DNA of 64,000 bases from contig NZ_CP084561.1 of NCBI RefSeq assembly GCF_021789315.1, positions 2,852,001 to 2,916,000 on the forward strand, written 5' to 3'. Shown here in pieces: positions 16,797 through 24,295 of this stretch. Source of the DNA: Arthrobacter sp. FW305-BF8 (lineage in GTDB: Bacteria > Actinomycetota > Actinomycetes > Actinomycetales > Micrococcaceae). A model generated the notes under the pieces. The model was not told where the DNA came from, made no database searches, and saw nothing but the letters and a program-made list of their open reading frames with translations. The position numbers and the translations under genes were made by a program. Within the stretch, counting starts at the first letter, position 1. Each line of letters begins with the position of its first letter.

Positions 16797-17309
16797 CTAG
16801 GCCCGTGCGTCGCCTTTGAGGCCCCTGGCGTACGCGGCCTGCCCCACGTGCTGCAGGCAGTCGGCCACGGTGCTGACCAGCCGGACGCCGAAGGTGACCG
16901 GCGGGTCCCAGCGGGTGTCGACGACCCGGTCAAGGTCGTCGTCGCCCAGGCTGTTAAGTACCTCGACGGTCTGCCGGTGGACCGCCTCGTAGTAATCGGC
17001 GAGCAGCTCCGCCGGGGCCCGAACGGCGTCCACGTTGTCTGACGAATGGCCGTAGCCGGTGTCATGTTCAGGAAGCGGCAGGCCAAAACGGCCGGCAAAG
17101 CCCTGCGAGGTCCAAACCTGCGGCAGACCGGCGGCGGAAGCAACCTGCGTATCCTCTACCCGGCTGAGGTGCCAGATCAGCCACGCGATGGAGTTGCCGT
17201 TGCCGGCGGGCCGGCGGGCCAGGGTTTCGTCGTCGAGCCCGTCGAGTGTGGCGTCGACGATTTCCCGAACACGGCCAAAGGCGTCCAGCAGCAGTTCATT
17301 GGCTTTCAT
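16797..17309 (-). CDS. DinB / DUF664 family protein
   Basis: The 170-residue protein has the four-helix DinB pattern with three metal-binding His: SIAWLIWHLSRVED (His in helix 2), a middle YYEAVHRQTVEVL and LQHVGQAAYARGL near the end. Actinobacterial members include mycothiol-dependent S-transferases and uncharacterised enzymes. It starts 9 bp after the aldo/keto reductase stop, so the two are probably one operon. The metal triad is an inference from position. Confidence 0.82.
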   Translation of the reverse strand: MKANELLLDAFGRVREIVDATLDGLDDETLARRPAGNGNSIAWLIWHLSRVEDTQVASAAGLPQVWTSQGFAGRFGLPLPEHDTGYGHSSDNVDAVRAPAELLADYYEAVHRQTVEVLNSLGDDDLDRVVDTRWDPPVTFGVRLVSTVADCLQHVGQAAYARGLKGDARA

Positions 17310-17318
17310 AGTGTCCCC

Positions 17319-18158
17319 TTACATCTGGCTGTGGGCGGCGACGGCGGGATCAGAACCGATGCGTGCACCGGCTTCGAGGGTGGTGATGTGGGCCATCTCT
17401 TCAGGCGTCAGTGCCACGCCGACGGCGGCAAGGTTGTCCCGCATGCGGCCGCTGTTGGCTGACTTGGGAATGACGATGGTGCCCTGGGCGAGGTGCCACG
17501 CCAGCACCACCTGCGCGGGGGTGACGCCGTACTTGCCGGCAACGGATGTCACAGCCCCCGCGTCCAGATCAGCGCCCTGGCCCAGCGGGCTGTACGCCTC
17601 CACGGCTATGCCCAGGGAGCGGCTCTTCGCGGCCAGTTCGGACTGCTGGAACGTCGGGTGCAGCTCAATCTGGTTGACCGCCGGAATCACGTCCGCGCTT
17701 CGAAGGAGTGCTTCCAGGTGGTCCGCCAGGAAGTTGGACACGCCGATCGCGCGGATCTGGCCGCTGGCATGCAGCTTCTCCATCGCCTTCCACGCCTCGC
17801 TAAAGAGGTTCCGGGACGGCACCGGCCAGTGGATCAGGTACAGGTCGACGTAGTCGACGCCCAAGGCCTGGCGGCTGTTCTGGAAGGCTTCCTGGGCCAC
17901 GCCCTGCTCGCCGTTGCGCAGCTTGGTGGTGAGGAAAATGTCCGCACGCGGAATCCCCGAGGCAGCGATGGCGGCGCCCACGGCGGCCTCGTTCCGGTAC
18001 GCCGCGGCCGTGTCGATGTGGCGGTAGCCGGCTTCGAGTGCGTCCTCGACAATGCGCTGGGTCTGTTCAGGCGGAACCTGGAAGACGCCGAAGCCGAGCT
18101 GCGGGACCTGGACCCCGTTCTTCAGGGTGACGTTCGGTATGGCTAAGGGTGTCGTCAT
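17319..18158 (-). CDS. Aldo/keto reductase
   Basis: The 279-residue protein is an AKR5-like NADPH-dependent reductase with the catalytic tetrad visible: Asp and Tyr in HIDTAAAYRNE, Lys in FLTTKLRN, His in DLYLIHWP. GVSNFLADHLE and VNQIELHP are conserved, and the NADPH-binding IPKSANSGRMRDNL lies near the C-terminus. These enzymes reduce aldehydes, ketones and 2,5-diketogluconate. It is first in a two-gene unit with the DinB gene. Confidence 0.92.
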   Translation of the reverse strand: MTTPLAIPNVTLKNGVQVPQLGFGVFQVPPEQTQRIVEDALEAGYRHIDTAAAYRNEAAVGAAIAASGIPRADIFLTTKLRNGEQGVAQEAFQNSRQALGVDYVDLYLIHWPVPSRNLFSEAWKAMEKLHASGQIRAIGVSNFLADHLEALLRSADVIPAVNQIELHPTFQQSELAAKSRSLGIAVEAYSPLGQGADLDAGAVTSVAGKYGVTPAQVVLAWHLAQGTIVIPKSANSGRMRDNLAAVGVALTPEEMAHITTLEAGARIGSDPAVAAHSQM

Positions 18159-18545
18159 CAGAATCTTCCGTTGGCGTGGCAGGCCCTCCCAAGTATGCCT
18201 CGCACCGGGCGGCGGAGCACCCCCTCAGGGTGAGCGGGCCACCTGGACCATTGGTATGACTTTCAATAAAGCCATGCGCCCAACACGGCCAGCGCAATAG
18301 CCCAGGTTGTTCTCTGCCGTTTCAGGCCCGCTCACAGAGATTTATCCTCACGGTGCTCTCCCAGCACCATTTCACATCACGACGACGGCCCGGCGCCAGA
18401 GCAGCCAGCATGACCAGGTGTGGCCCTTTCGGCCTGCCCGGCCCGGGACTACGATTTTTGCTGTTAAACCGCCAACGCTGACGGGCGCCGTTCCGGCAGC
18501 GCCACAGCAAAATCTGCAAGCACCAGAGCAAAGGGGGGAAGTTCC
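18159..18545. other. Gene-free divergent region
   Basis: The stretch lies between the aldo/keto reductase and DUF2087 genes, which point apart. No credible protein frame or clear operator is visible. Confidence 0.4.
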
Positions 18546-19070
18546 GTGAACAGAGAGACCAGGCAGAGCGGGCCACACTGGCGGCGGGTCATGGCAGCCC
18601 TCGGCAACCGCGACGCGCGGACCGTTTACGCCCAAATTGTCCTTGGGGCCACTCGCAATGATGTGTCTTCCGGCCCTGCTGGACAACGGCGGGACCGGGC
18701 CATCGCCGCCTTGCTCGACGCTGGACTGGTCGAACGGAGCGCCGGCGATGAGCTGGAGGCCTCCGAGTCCATCTTTCACGCCCTCCTCACACAGCAGCCC
18801 AAACGCCAGGCGCAGACGGGAGTGGCGCGCTTCATGCGTCTTGGCCGCATCGACAGGTATCCGGCCAATCAGGAGGAACGGCGGGAGCTCCTGGCCTGGA
18901 TCGCCGGCGAGACCTTCGAACCGGGCGAGGAACTCTCCGAACGAAAAGTCAATGAACGGCTCCTGGGCTACACCGACGATGTGGTGCTGCTGCGCCGCTA
19001 CATGATCGATTACGGCGTGCTGGAGCGCACGCCGTCGGGATCCTCCTACTGCCGCCCCAGGGAAGGGTAG
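18546..19070 (+). CDS. DUF2087 domain protein
   Basis: The 174-residue protein has an N-terminal helical part resembling a winged helix (RRVMAALGNRDARTVYAQIV, AIAALLDAGLVER) and a C-terminal DUF2087 domain (RIDRYPANQEERRELLAWIA, ELSERKVNERL, DVVLLRRYMIDYGVLERT). Such proteins are suspected transcription regulators. It ends 2 bp from the convergent ChaB-like gene. Confidence 0.85.
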   Translation: MNRETRQSGPHWRRVMAALGNRDARTVYAQIVLGATRNDVSSGPAGQRRDRAIAALLDAGLVERSAGDELEASESIFHALLTQQPKRQAQTGVARFMRLGRIDRYPANQEERRELLAWIAGETFEPGEELSERKVNERLLGYTDDVVLLRRYMIDYGVLERTPSGSSYCRPREG

Positions 19071-19072
19071 GT

Positions 19073-19498
19073 TCAGTCCCCGCGGGCCTTCCGGGTGGCG
19101 GCATCGTTGGCTTTCTGGATCGCCTCGACAAGTTCGTCCTTGCCCATCTTCGAACGTCCCCCGATGTTCAGCTCCCGGGCTCGCTTGTAAAGGTGATTCT
19201 TGGAAGCGTTTGCGTCCACGCCTCCGGCGGTGGGGGCCGCTGAATCCAGTCCCTCCTCCGCGTGCTGGTCAGACGGGCCGCGCTTCTCCTTGGGTTCCCA
19301 GTGGTCGCCTACCTTCTCATAGCTGTGCTTGAGAGATGCGAAGGCTGTCCGGGCGGCCCGGCTCTCGTCGTTGTCGTAGGACTCAAGGGCTGAATCGTAG
19401 GTCTTGGCGAAGGTGTCCTGGGCTTTCTGCTCAGACCGCTGCAGGGTCGACGGAAGCTCGTCCTTGCGCGCGTGATCGTTTTTGCCGGTCTTGGGCAT
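19073..19498 (-). CDS. ChaB-family protein with Rho-N-like C-terminus
   Basis: The 141-residue protein starts MPKTGKNDHARKDELPSTLQ and has a ChaB-like region (residues 15-70, AQDTFAKTYDSALESY). The C-terminal helical motif HLYKRARELNIGGRSKMGKD resembles the nucleic-acid-binding Rho N-terminal/SAP fold. ChaB was linked to cation transport in E. coli, but its role is unclear; a nucleoid or stress role fits the fused domain better. The ATG at 19498 begins the family match; the frame further upstream looks non-coding. Confidence 0.8.
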   Translation of the reverse strand: MPKTGKNDHARKDELPSTLQRSEQKAQDTFAKTYDSALESYDNDESRAARTAFASLKHSYEKVGDHWEPKEKRGPSDQHAEEGLDSAAPTAGGVDANASKNHLYKRARELNIGGRSKMGKDELVEAIQKANDAATRKARGD

Positions 19499-19632
19499 GA
19501 CACCAGCGCTCCTTATCAACTGCCGATTCAGGCGGATGCAACCAGCTTGGCACCGATGCTGAGCTTTTGCATGGGCCAGTGGCAACGAAAGGCCTATTCG
19601 GGAATTTTTCCGTATACCCGATAGTGCGCGGG

Positions 19633-19666
19633 AAGCCCGTTGGATAGGCTGTCGCCTAACGGGTTT
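19633..19666 (+). promoter_or_regulatory. Stem-loop next to the alarmone synthetase start
   Basis: AAGCCCGTT pairs with AACGGGTTT (one G-T), with an inner AGGC/GCCT stem and a TGTC loop. The 3' arm ends 2 nt before the GGGG part of the Shine-Dalgarno, so folding could hide or expose it. Function is inferred. Confidence 0.5.
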
Positions 19667-19674
19667 GGGGGAAC

Positions 19675-20712
19675 ATGGGGGCGGGCATGAGTGACGAGGA
19701 ACGTATTTCCCGAATTGGTGTCGCCATCGACGCCCAAGTTGCGAGGCTGACGGAACAGCATGCTCACTTATCCGCTTCGCTCACGGCAATTCAAGCGGCT
19801 ATCGAAGCCCGCTTACGGGACGACGGCCTCAACTATCACCTCGTTAAAGGTCGTGTAAAGAGCTCCGAATCGGTCAAAGGAAAGCTCAGTAAGATCGGGT
19901 CCGAAGGCACACTGAAATACCCCAACGGGTTGGACGACCTGGACGATATTTTGGCCGTTCGCGTGATCACTTACATTGAGCCCGACGTAGCCAATGTTGT
20001 TTCCGCCCTGACAGGCCAGTTCCGGGTCTTGGAGAATACAGACAAAAAGGCACAGCAGGTCAACAAGGGCGTTCTTGGGTACGCGGCCCACCATCTGGTT
20101 CTTGAAGTAGGGGCGGACAGCACGCCCACTGGATGTGCCGGCTGCATAGGCCAGCGCTTCGAGGTCCAGGTGAAGACTGTTCTGCAGCACGCTTGGGCAG
20201 AATTCGAGCACGATATCCGCTACAAGGCTGTTGGTGCCATACCGCCCGCAATCGACCGCGCGTTTACGCTGGCTTCTGGCCTCCTTGAATTGGCAGACAA
20301 CGAATTCGTGAAAATCCATCAGGCTGTTGCCCGGGAAGACGCGAGCATTCCTGGCGACGCACGCAGCCGCGCCGAGCCCATAACCTCGGACGCGCTGGCA
20401 GAGGTTCTAGTGGCCGAACTCCCGGACCATCCGCGCAGTAAAAAAGAACAATATGACTGGCTGGTGAATTTGCTCAATGCGGTGAATATCACAACCGTGG
20501 AGGAAGCCGTGGACCTGATCGGCAGCGCGGACTGGAATTTCGTCCGCGAAAGAATGGACTACAAGTTTCCTGCCGGACACGTGCGGATTGTCGATGATTT
20601 TCTTCTCAAGGAATTTGGGCACCAGTACATAGAGGAAACGAAAGCCCTCGGCGATGACCCCGCTCGCGCATCAAAGCTCCGCTTCCGCCTCAAAAAGCTT
20701 GGGTCTTCCTAG
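19675..20712 (+). CDS. Stand-alone RelA/SpoT-domain nucleotide synthetase
   Basis: The 345-residue protein has a (p)ppGpp-synthetase domain without hydrolase, TGS or ACT domains. It shows VKGRVKSSESVKGK at residues 58-70 (ATP-binding K/R/K set), DLDDILAVRVITY at 88-100, GYAAHHLVLE at 135-144 (G-loop Tyr) and EVQVKT at 163-168, followed by HAWAEFEHD. All active-site positions look intact. The C-terminal 150 residues have no motif I know. It may be a housekeeping small alarmone synthetase or a toxSAS-type toxin with a fused neutraliser, as in CapRel. ATGs at 19675 and 19687 are both possible. AT-richer codons than the neighbours hint at transfer. Its stop overlaps that of the convergent gene by 3 bp. 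Confidence 0.8.
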   Translation: MGAGMSDEERISRIGVAIDAQVARLTEQHAHLSASLTAIQAAIEARLRDDGLNYHLVKGRVKSSESVKGKLSKIGSEGTLKYPNGLDDLDDILAVRVITYIEPDVANVVSALTGQFRVLENTDKKAQQVNKGVLGYAAHHLVLEVGADSTPTGCAGCIGQRFEVQVKTVLQHAWAEFEHDIRYKAVGAIPPAIDRAFTLASGLLELADNEFVKIHQAVAREDASIPGDARSRAEPITSDALAEVLVAELPDHPRSKKEQYDWLVNLLNAVNITTVEEAVDLIGSADWNFVRERMDYKFPAGHVRIVDDFLLKEFGHQYIEETKALGDDPARASKLRFRLKKLGSS

Positions 20713-21959
20713 GCATCCTCGGAATCCAGATCGAGGTCCGGGATGTCCAGCAGGCCCAGGTCCTCCAGGACCGCTGCGTCCTCATAGGTGTTCGCTATGC
20801 ACCGGACCAGTGCAGGCGGTACCCGGAAATGCGTGTCGATCGTCAGGATGCCCTGCTCGGCGAGTGCTTCCAGTTGGCCCATGGCCGCGGCCTTCAGCGC
20901 CTCGACCGTCGCCCTTTCCTCTGGTGACGCACCGGTCCTGGGGTCCAGCACAGTGTCCCTTCGCGGGGGATCCGCCGAGGCCGCCGCCAGCAGGATCGAT
21001 GCCACCGTCGCGGCAACGAGGACTTCCCACGGCTGTTCAGGGTCGTAGCCGAGTACGGAGGCCGAGAGGAACTGGTCAACGAAGAACACCAGCTCCTCCA
21101 GCCGGTCCGGGGTGTCGCCGGCCAGGAAGACGGCGGTGGCCGGTGACGGCGCCGCCTTCGTTGAGCCGACCTTGATCAGCTCAGTGCGGGACAGCGCCTC
21201 CCACACCTGCGTCAGCAGCGGCACCTCGTACATGCTGCGGACTGTCGGCACGGGCCTCTCCGAACCGCCATTTCCGGCCTGCGGGACTCCAGCCTGTTTG
21301 GGGCCGCCCCTGGCTTTCAGTCCGACGCACGCAGCCGCTGCTTCGATGTCCTTGGTCCGGAGTGCACCGGTTCCGGTCACCGGCTTCGCATCGCCTATCC
21401 ACTGAAGCAGTGCCGTGGTCCGCTGGATCAGAGGGAGCTCCGAGAAGACCTTCAGCGCGTCGTCGTCGGAAATGACGGGCACGTCGACGAGCCGCCAATC
21501 GTCCGTCTCCCCCAGAAGGGCGTTGAGTAGCTCAACGACGTCGGCGAGCTGTTCCGCTGGCCCTGACCACCGGTCGGTGTCCGCGAGAAAGTCAACGAAC
21601 CCGTGCACAGCGGCGATGACAAACTCACCTCGGTCGTCGTCGTCTGCCTCTGTGACGGCGAGATCGGCAGCGAGAGCGTCGGCCAGGATTACAGGATCAA
21701 GGCGTGTCAGGTCAGCAGCGGCCACCCGGTCCATGTACCGGCCCATGACGCTTTCTATGGCTGCCAAGCAATCCAGGGCGGTGGCAGCAGCGCCCGGAGC
21801 ACCGTCGTCGAACCACCGGACAAACGCCGGCGCGAGCGAGTCCACGGCCCGCCCGGCCCGGAACGAGCTCAGGGAAGCGGGCGAAGAGCCGCGTGCGGGG
21901 GAACCGCCGGTGCCAGCGGGACCCTTGCGCTTGTTCCGGTTCCTGCTGCTCTTGCTCAT
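20709..21959 (-). CDS. Hypothetical protein, helical
   Basis: The 416-residue protein begins with a basic, disordered lead (MSKSSRNRNKRKG) and is otherwise predicted mostly helical and acidic (AVDSLAPAFVRWFDDG, IAAVHGFVDFLADTDRW, VEELLNALLG-like repeats), ending DIPDLDLDSEDA. I recognise no family. AGGGG precedes the ATG at 21959; frames further upstream look non-coding. It is convergent with the RelA/SpoT-type gene, stop codons overlapping in a shared CTAG. Confidence 0.65.
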   Translation of the reverse strand: MSKSSRNRNKRKGPAGTGGSPARGSSPASLSSFRAGRAVDSLAPAFVRWFDDGAPGAAATALDCLAAIESVMGRYMDRVAAADLTRLDPVILADALAADLAVTEADDDDRGEFVIAAVHGFVDFLADTDRWSGPAEQLADVVELLNALLGETDDWRLVDVPVISDDDALKVFSELPLIQRTTALLQWIGDAKPVTGTGALRTKDIEAAAACVGLKARGGPKQAGVPQAGNGGSERPVPTVRSMYEVPLLTQVWEALSRTELIKVGSTKAAPSPATAVFLAGDTPDRLEELVFFVDQFLSASVLGYDPEQPWEVLVAATVASILLAAASADPPRRDTVLDPRTGASPEERATVEALKAAAMGQLEALAEQGILTIDTHFRVPPALVRCIANTYEDAAVLEDLGLLDIPDLDLDSEDA

Positions 21960-22203
21960 GCTGCCCCTGACTGATTGCGCGTTGGTTCTTACGACGACGG
22001 TACTTACCATCCGCGCACTGTGCCACCCGGCGCGCTGCACTCAGGGGCGTGCTCCTGGCCACTACGCCTCCCGCCCGCCTTCTCGGTGGGGGCCACAACT
22101 ATCCGCCAGGTGCAGGGTTGGCAGCGCTGGGCGATCCTGACCACCGACACGCCCGGAGCGTGCTGAGACTGCCGGTTCGGTCCTCTCGCCGTCCCGCGAA
22201 TGC

Positions 22204-22335
22204 CTAGGACTTTTCGCCCCCTGCAGCGGCGGCGTCTTCACGCTCGAGCAGGTAGCGCAGGAACGCGGCCTGGTTGTCGATTTCCCGCTGCTTGCGGGGA
22301 GACAGCCAGTCCAGCAGTTCTTTGTCGTCAGCCAT
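22204..22335 (-). CDS. 43-residue hypothetical protein
   Basis: The frame reads MADDKELLDWLSPRKQREID, then NQAAFLRYLLEREDAAA and ends GGEKS. It has a strong ribosome binding site, AAGGGGGTGAAC, ending 3 nt before the ATG. The composition (acidic N-terminus, one amphipathic helix) supports a real small protein, possibly a partner-binding peptide. I do not know its family. Confidence 0.6.
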   Translation of the reverse strand: MADDKELLDWLSPRKQREIDNQAAFLRYLLEREDAAAAGGEKS

Positions 22336-23041
22336 GATGTTCACCCCCTTAGGCTCGAGATAATGCTCACTCCGCTAGGGCAAGATCGGCGAAAGTTTCA
22401 GGCAAGATAGGCGAAGGTCTTATCGCGAGGAGGCTTCGGCCCTGCGCAGGTGACACCGCCGGAGCCCCGACGGGTAGCCGGGCCGGGCACCTGCTGGGGA
22501 GTGCGCCAAGCCCGGCTATCCTGACCCGGACGGACGCCGGCAGACCGTCCGGAGGGCTTCAACACTGATATCCGCCCGCCTCATAGTTAACACCCCGTCA
22601 GAAAATAGAGCAGCAGTGGCAGTTACCTGTTTTTCGGCCAATACGGCTACGCGTTTGCGCAGGCACAGGGGCGGGGGCAGGGGCAGGGGCAGGCGCAGTA
22701 TCTGGCATTAGAGGCTCTCACCGCTCCCCTGCGTCCCCGGTGCATGGACGTTAGGCTAGCCTCAATCTCGGGCGACACGCCGGATGTAGCCGTAGCCGAC
22801 GGGCCCCTTCGTTATGGTCGGAACGCCGGCCACTGTAGCTTGGGAAAACCTTGGAGGCCTCCCCCAGCCCCCTCAAACAGGGGGTCAAAGTGGGCGGCGG
22901 CTCTCAGGTGGACCACGCATTTCACAATGTGCCGGGTACACACTGGTCTTGTCACTGAAGCTCAGGTAGCCGCGAACCTGAGCTTCAGATCGCCGGGTCC
23001 GGAACGCATTCCCCCCTTGCATCCGGACCCGGCGGACAATT
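22336..23041. other. Gene-free 0.7 kb with G-quadruplex motif and inverted repeat
   Basis: No convincing coding frame is seen. Four G-runs of four or five bases with 1-2 nt spacers lie at 22668-22689, inside an imperfect GGGGCA repeat array (about 22659-22699). A perfect 13-bp inverted repeat, CTGAAGCTCAGGT and its complement with an 8-nt loop, lies at 22955-22988. A GCAGGTG/CACCTGC pair near 22450-22490 could also form a stem. A regulatory RNA is possible but unproven. Confidence 0.5.
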
Positions 23042-23506
23042 TCAGCGCGGCCTGGAGTCCCCGTCCTGCTGGCCGGCGTACAGCCGCTGAATGGACCGCT
23101 TCATCACGGGTGCGATCTCGGACGGGTGGACCGGCTGGGGCTCCTGGGCGTAGACAGATCGGGTGACGGCCGCCGAGAACTCATCCCAACTGAAGAACTG
23201 GGCGGGGAGCCTGACGAACCAGCGGAAACCCGGAGGACGCTGCTCCACACCGGCGTCGGTCAGATACGCATTGGCTTCCTCCTCGACGATTCGTCGGTCC
23301 TCAGCGGTAAAGGCTTCGACGGACTCCACAACGCTTCCGTCCGTACCAGTCCTCGCCACGGCCACCGTTCTGGCGCTGTCGTCCTGCCGGGGTCCCCGGC
23401 GGAGGTTCTCCGGACCGGCAGCCCAGCCGATCAGGGCACCCCAGCCGTTCTCATCAAGCTCGCCCCAACCCTGGGCCGGTAGGCCCTCAGGCACAGACTC
23501 CCACAT
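23042..23506 (-). CDS. Hypothetical protein
   Basis: The 154-residue protein is acidic and Trp-rich at the start (MWESVPEGLPAQGWGELDEN), with a middle EAFTAEDRRIVEEEANAYL and an RLPAQFFSWDEFSAAVT region. No family is recognised. TAGGAGGGAGCAGC before the ATG is a strong ribosome binding site, so it is very likely real. It is on the same strand as, and 42 bp downstream of, the nrtR stop, so it might be the last gene of that operon. Confidence 0.65.
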   Translation of the reverse strand: MWESVPEGLPAQGWGELDENGWGALIGWAAGPENLRRGPRQDDSARTVAVARTGTDGSVVESVEAFTAEDRRIVEEEANAYLTDAGVEQRPPGFRWFVRLPAQFFSWDEFSAAVTRSVYAQEPQPVHPSEIAPVMKRSIQRLYAGQQDGDSRPR

Positions 23507-23548
23507 GCTGCTCCCTCCTAAAATACGAGAAACCTGCGCCAGCTGCCC

Positions 23549-24295
23549 CTACTTGCTGGCCGGCTTCGCCAAGGGCGGATGAATATACCGGTCGGTGGCG
23601 GTGAACAGCGCCGCGGGTGCCCCGATCGAAGCCTTGGATTTCCGGCCGGTATCTTGGAGCTGGGGCAGCATCTTTCGGGTGAAGTTCCCGGCCGCGAGTG
23701 TGGTGTTCCAGACGGCCTCGTACACGGTGCGAAGCTGCGTCATGGTGAACTCTTCGGGCAGCATTCGGGCGGCGACGGTCGTGTACTCTATTTTTCCGGC
23801 CAGCCGGTCCAAGCCGTTCCTCAGGATGGTGGTGTGGTCGAAGGCCAGGTCCGTGCCGTGGAGAACATCGTGAACAGGATGCCAGGCGGCGGCCGCGGCG
23901 TCCGAGCCGGCCGAGAGATCCGGCAGGGACTGGCCGTCGGTGGCGAGCAGGCTCAGGTGGGCTACAGAGACCACCCTCATCCGCGGATCCCGGCCCGGGT
24001 CGCTGTACGTGGCCAGCTGTTCGACGTGAACCGGCAAGCCCCCCAGGTCCAGGCCTGTTTCCTCGGCGAGCTCCCGGTAGGCGGCCTGCTCCGCCGACTC
24101 GTGAGGGCCGACGAAGCCGCCGGGCAGGGCAAGCGCATCCTTGAAGGGGTGGCCGCCGCGACGGACCATGGCGGCGTGCAGCACTCCCCCGGCCACGGCG
24201 AAGACCACCAGGTCCGCGGTCAGCGCGATCGAGGGGTAATCCTTCGGTTTATAGGCTTCGAGGAATTCCCGCTCGTCTCCCGGTTCGCGGTTCAA
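23549..24295 (-). CDS. nrtR: NrtR-type Nudix transcriptional regulator
   Basis: The 248-residue protein has a perfect Nudix box at residues 60-82 (GFVGPHESAEQAAYRELAEE plus TGL) and a C-terminal winged-helix part (EFTMTQLRTVYEAVWNTTL, then NFTRKMLPQLQDTG), the plan of NrtR. NrtR represses NAD biosynthesis and salvage genes and responds to ADP-ribose or related nucleotides. The TTG start at 24295 overlaps the nadR stop as TTGA, so the genes are coupled. The two preceding genes, pnuC and nadR, are NAD salvage genes, which fits autoregulation of the operon. Confidence 0.85.
   Translation of the reverse strand: MNREPGDEREFLEAYKPKDYPSIALTADLVVFAVAGGVLHAAMVRRGGHPFKDALALPGGFVGPHESAEQAAYRELAEETGLDLGGLPVHVEQLATYSDPGRDPRMRVVSVAHLSLLATDGQSLPDLSAGSDAAAAAWHPVHDVLHGTDLAFDHTTILRNGLDRLAGKIEYTTVAARMLPEEFTMTQLRTVYEAVWNTTLAAGNFTRKMLPQLQDTGRKSKASIGAPAALFTATDRYIHPPLAKPASK

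Noticed and set aside
22751..22765. DtxR/IdeR-like iron box (TTAGGCTAGCCTCAA)
   Set aside because: Only the central 10 bp are palindromic, about half of the 19-bp consensus, and no gene follows in a suitable position.
22744..23166. 140-codon frame in the gene-free gap
   Set aside because: Its composition is not protein-like, it overlaps the well-supported gene at 23042-23506 on the other strand and it spans the 13-bp inverted repeat.
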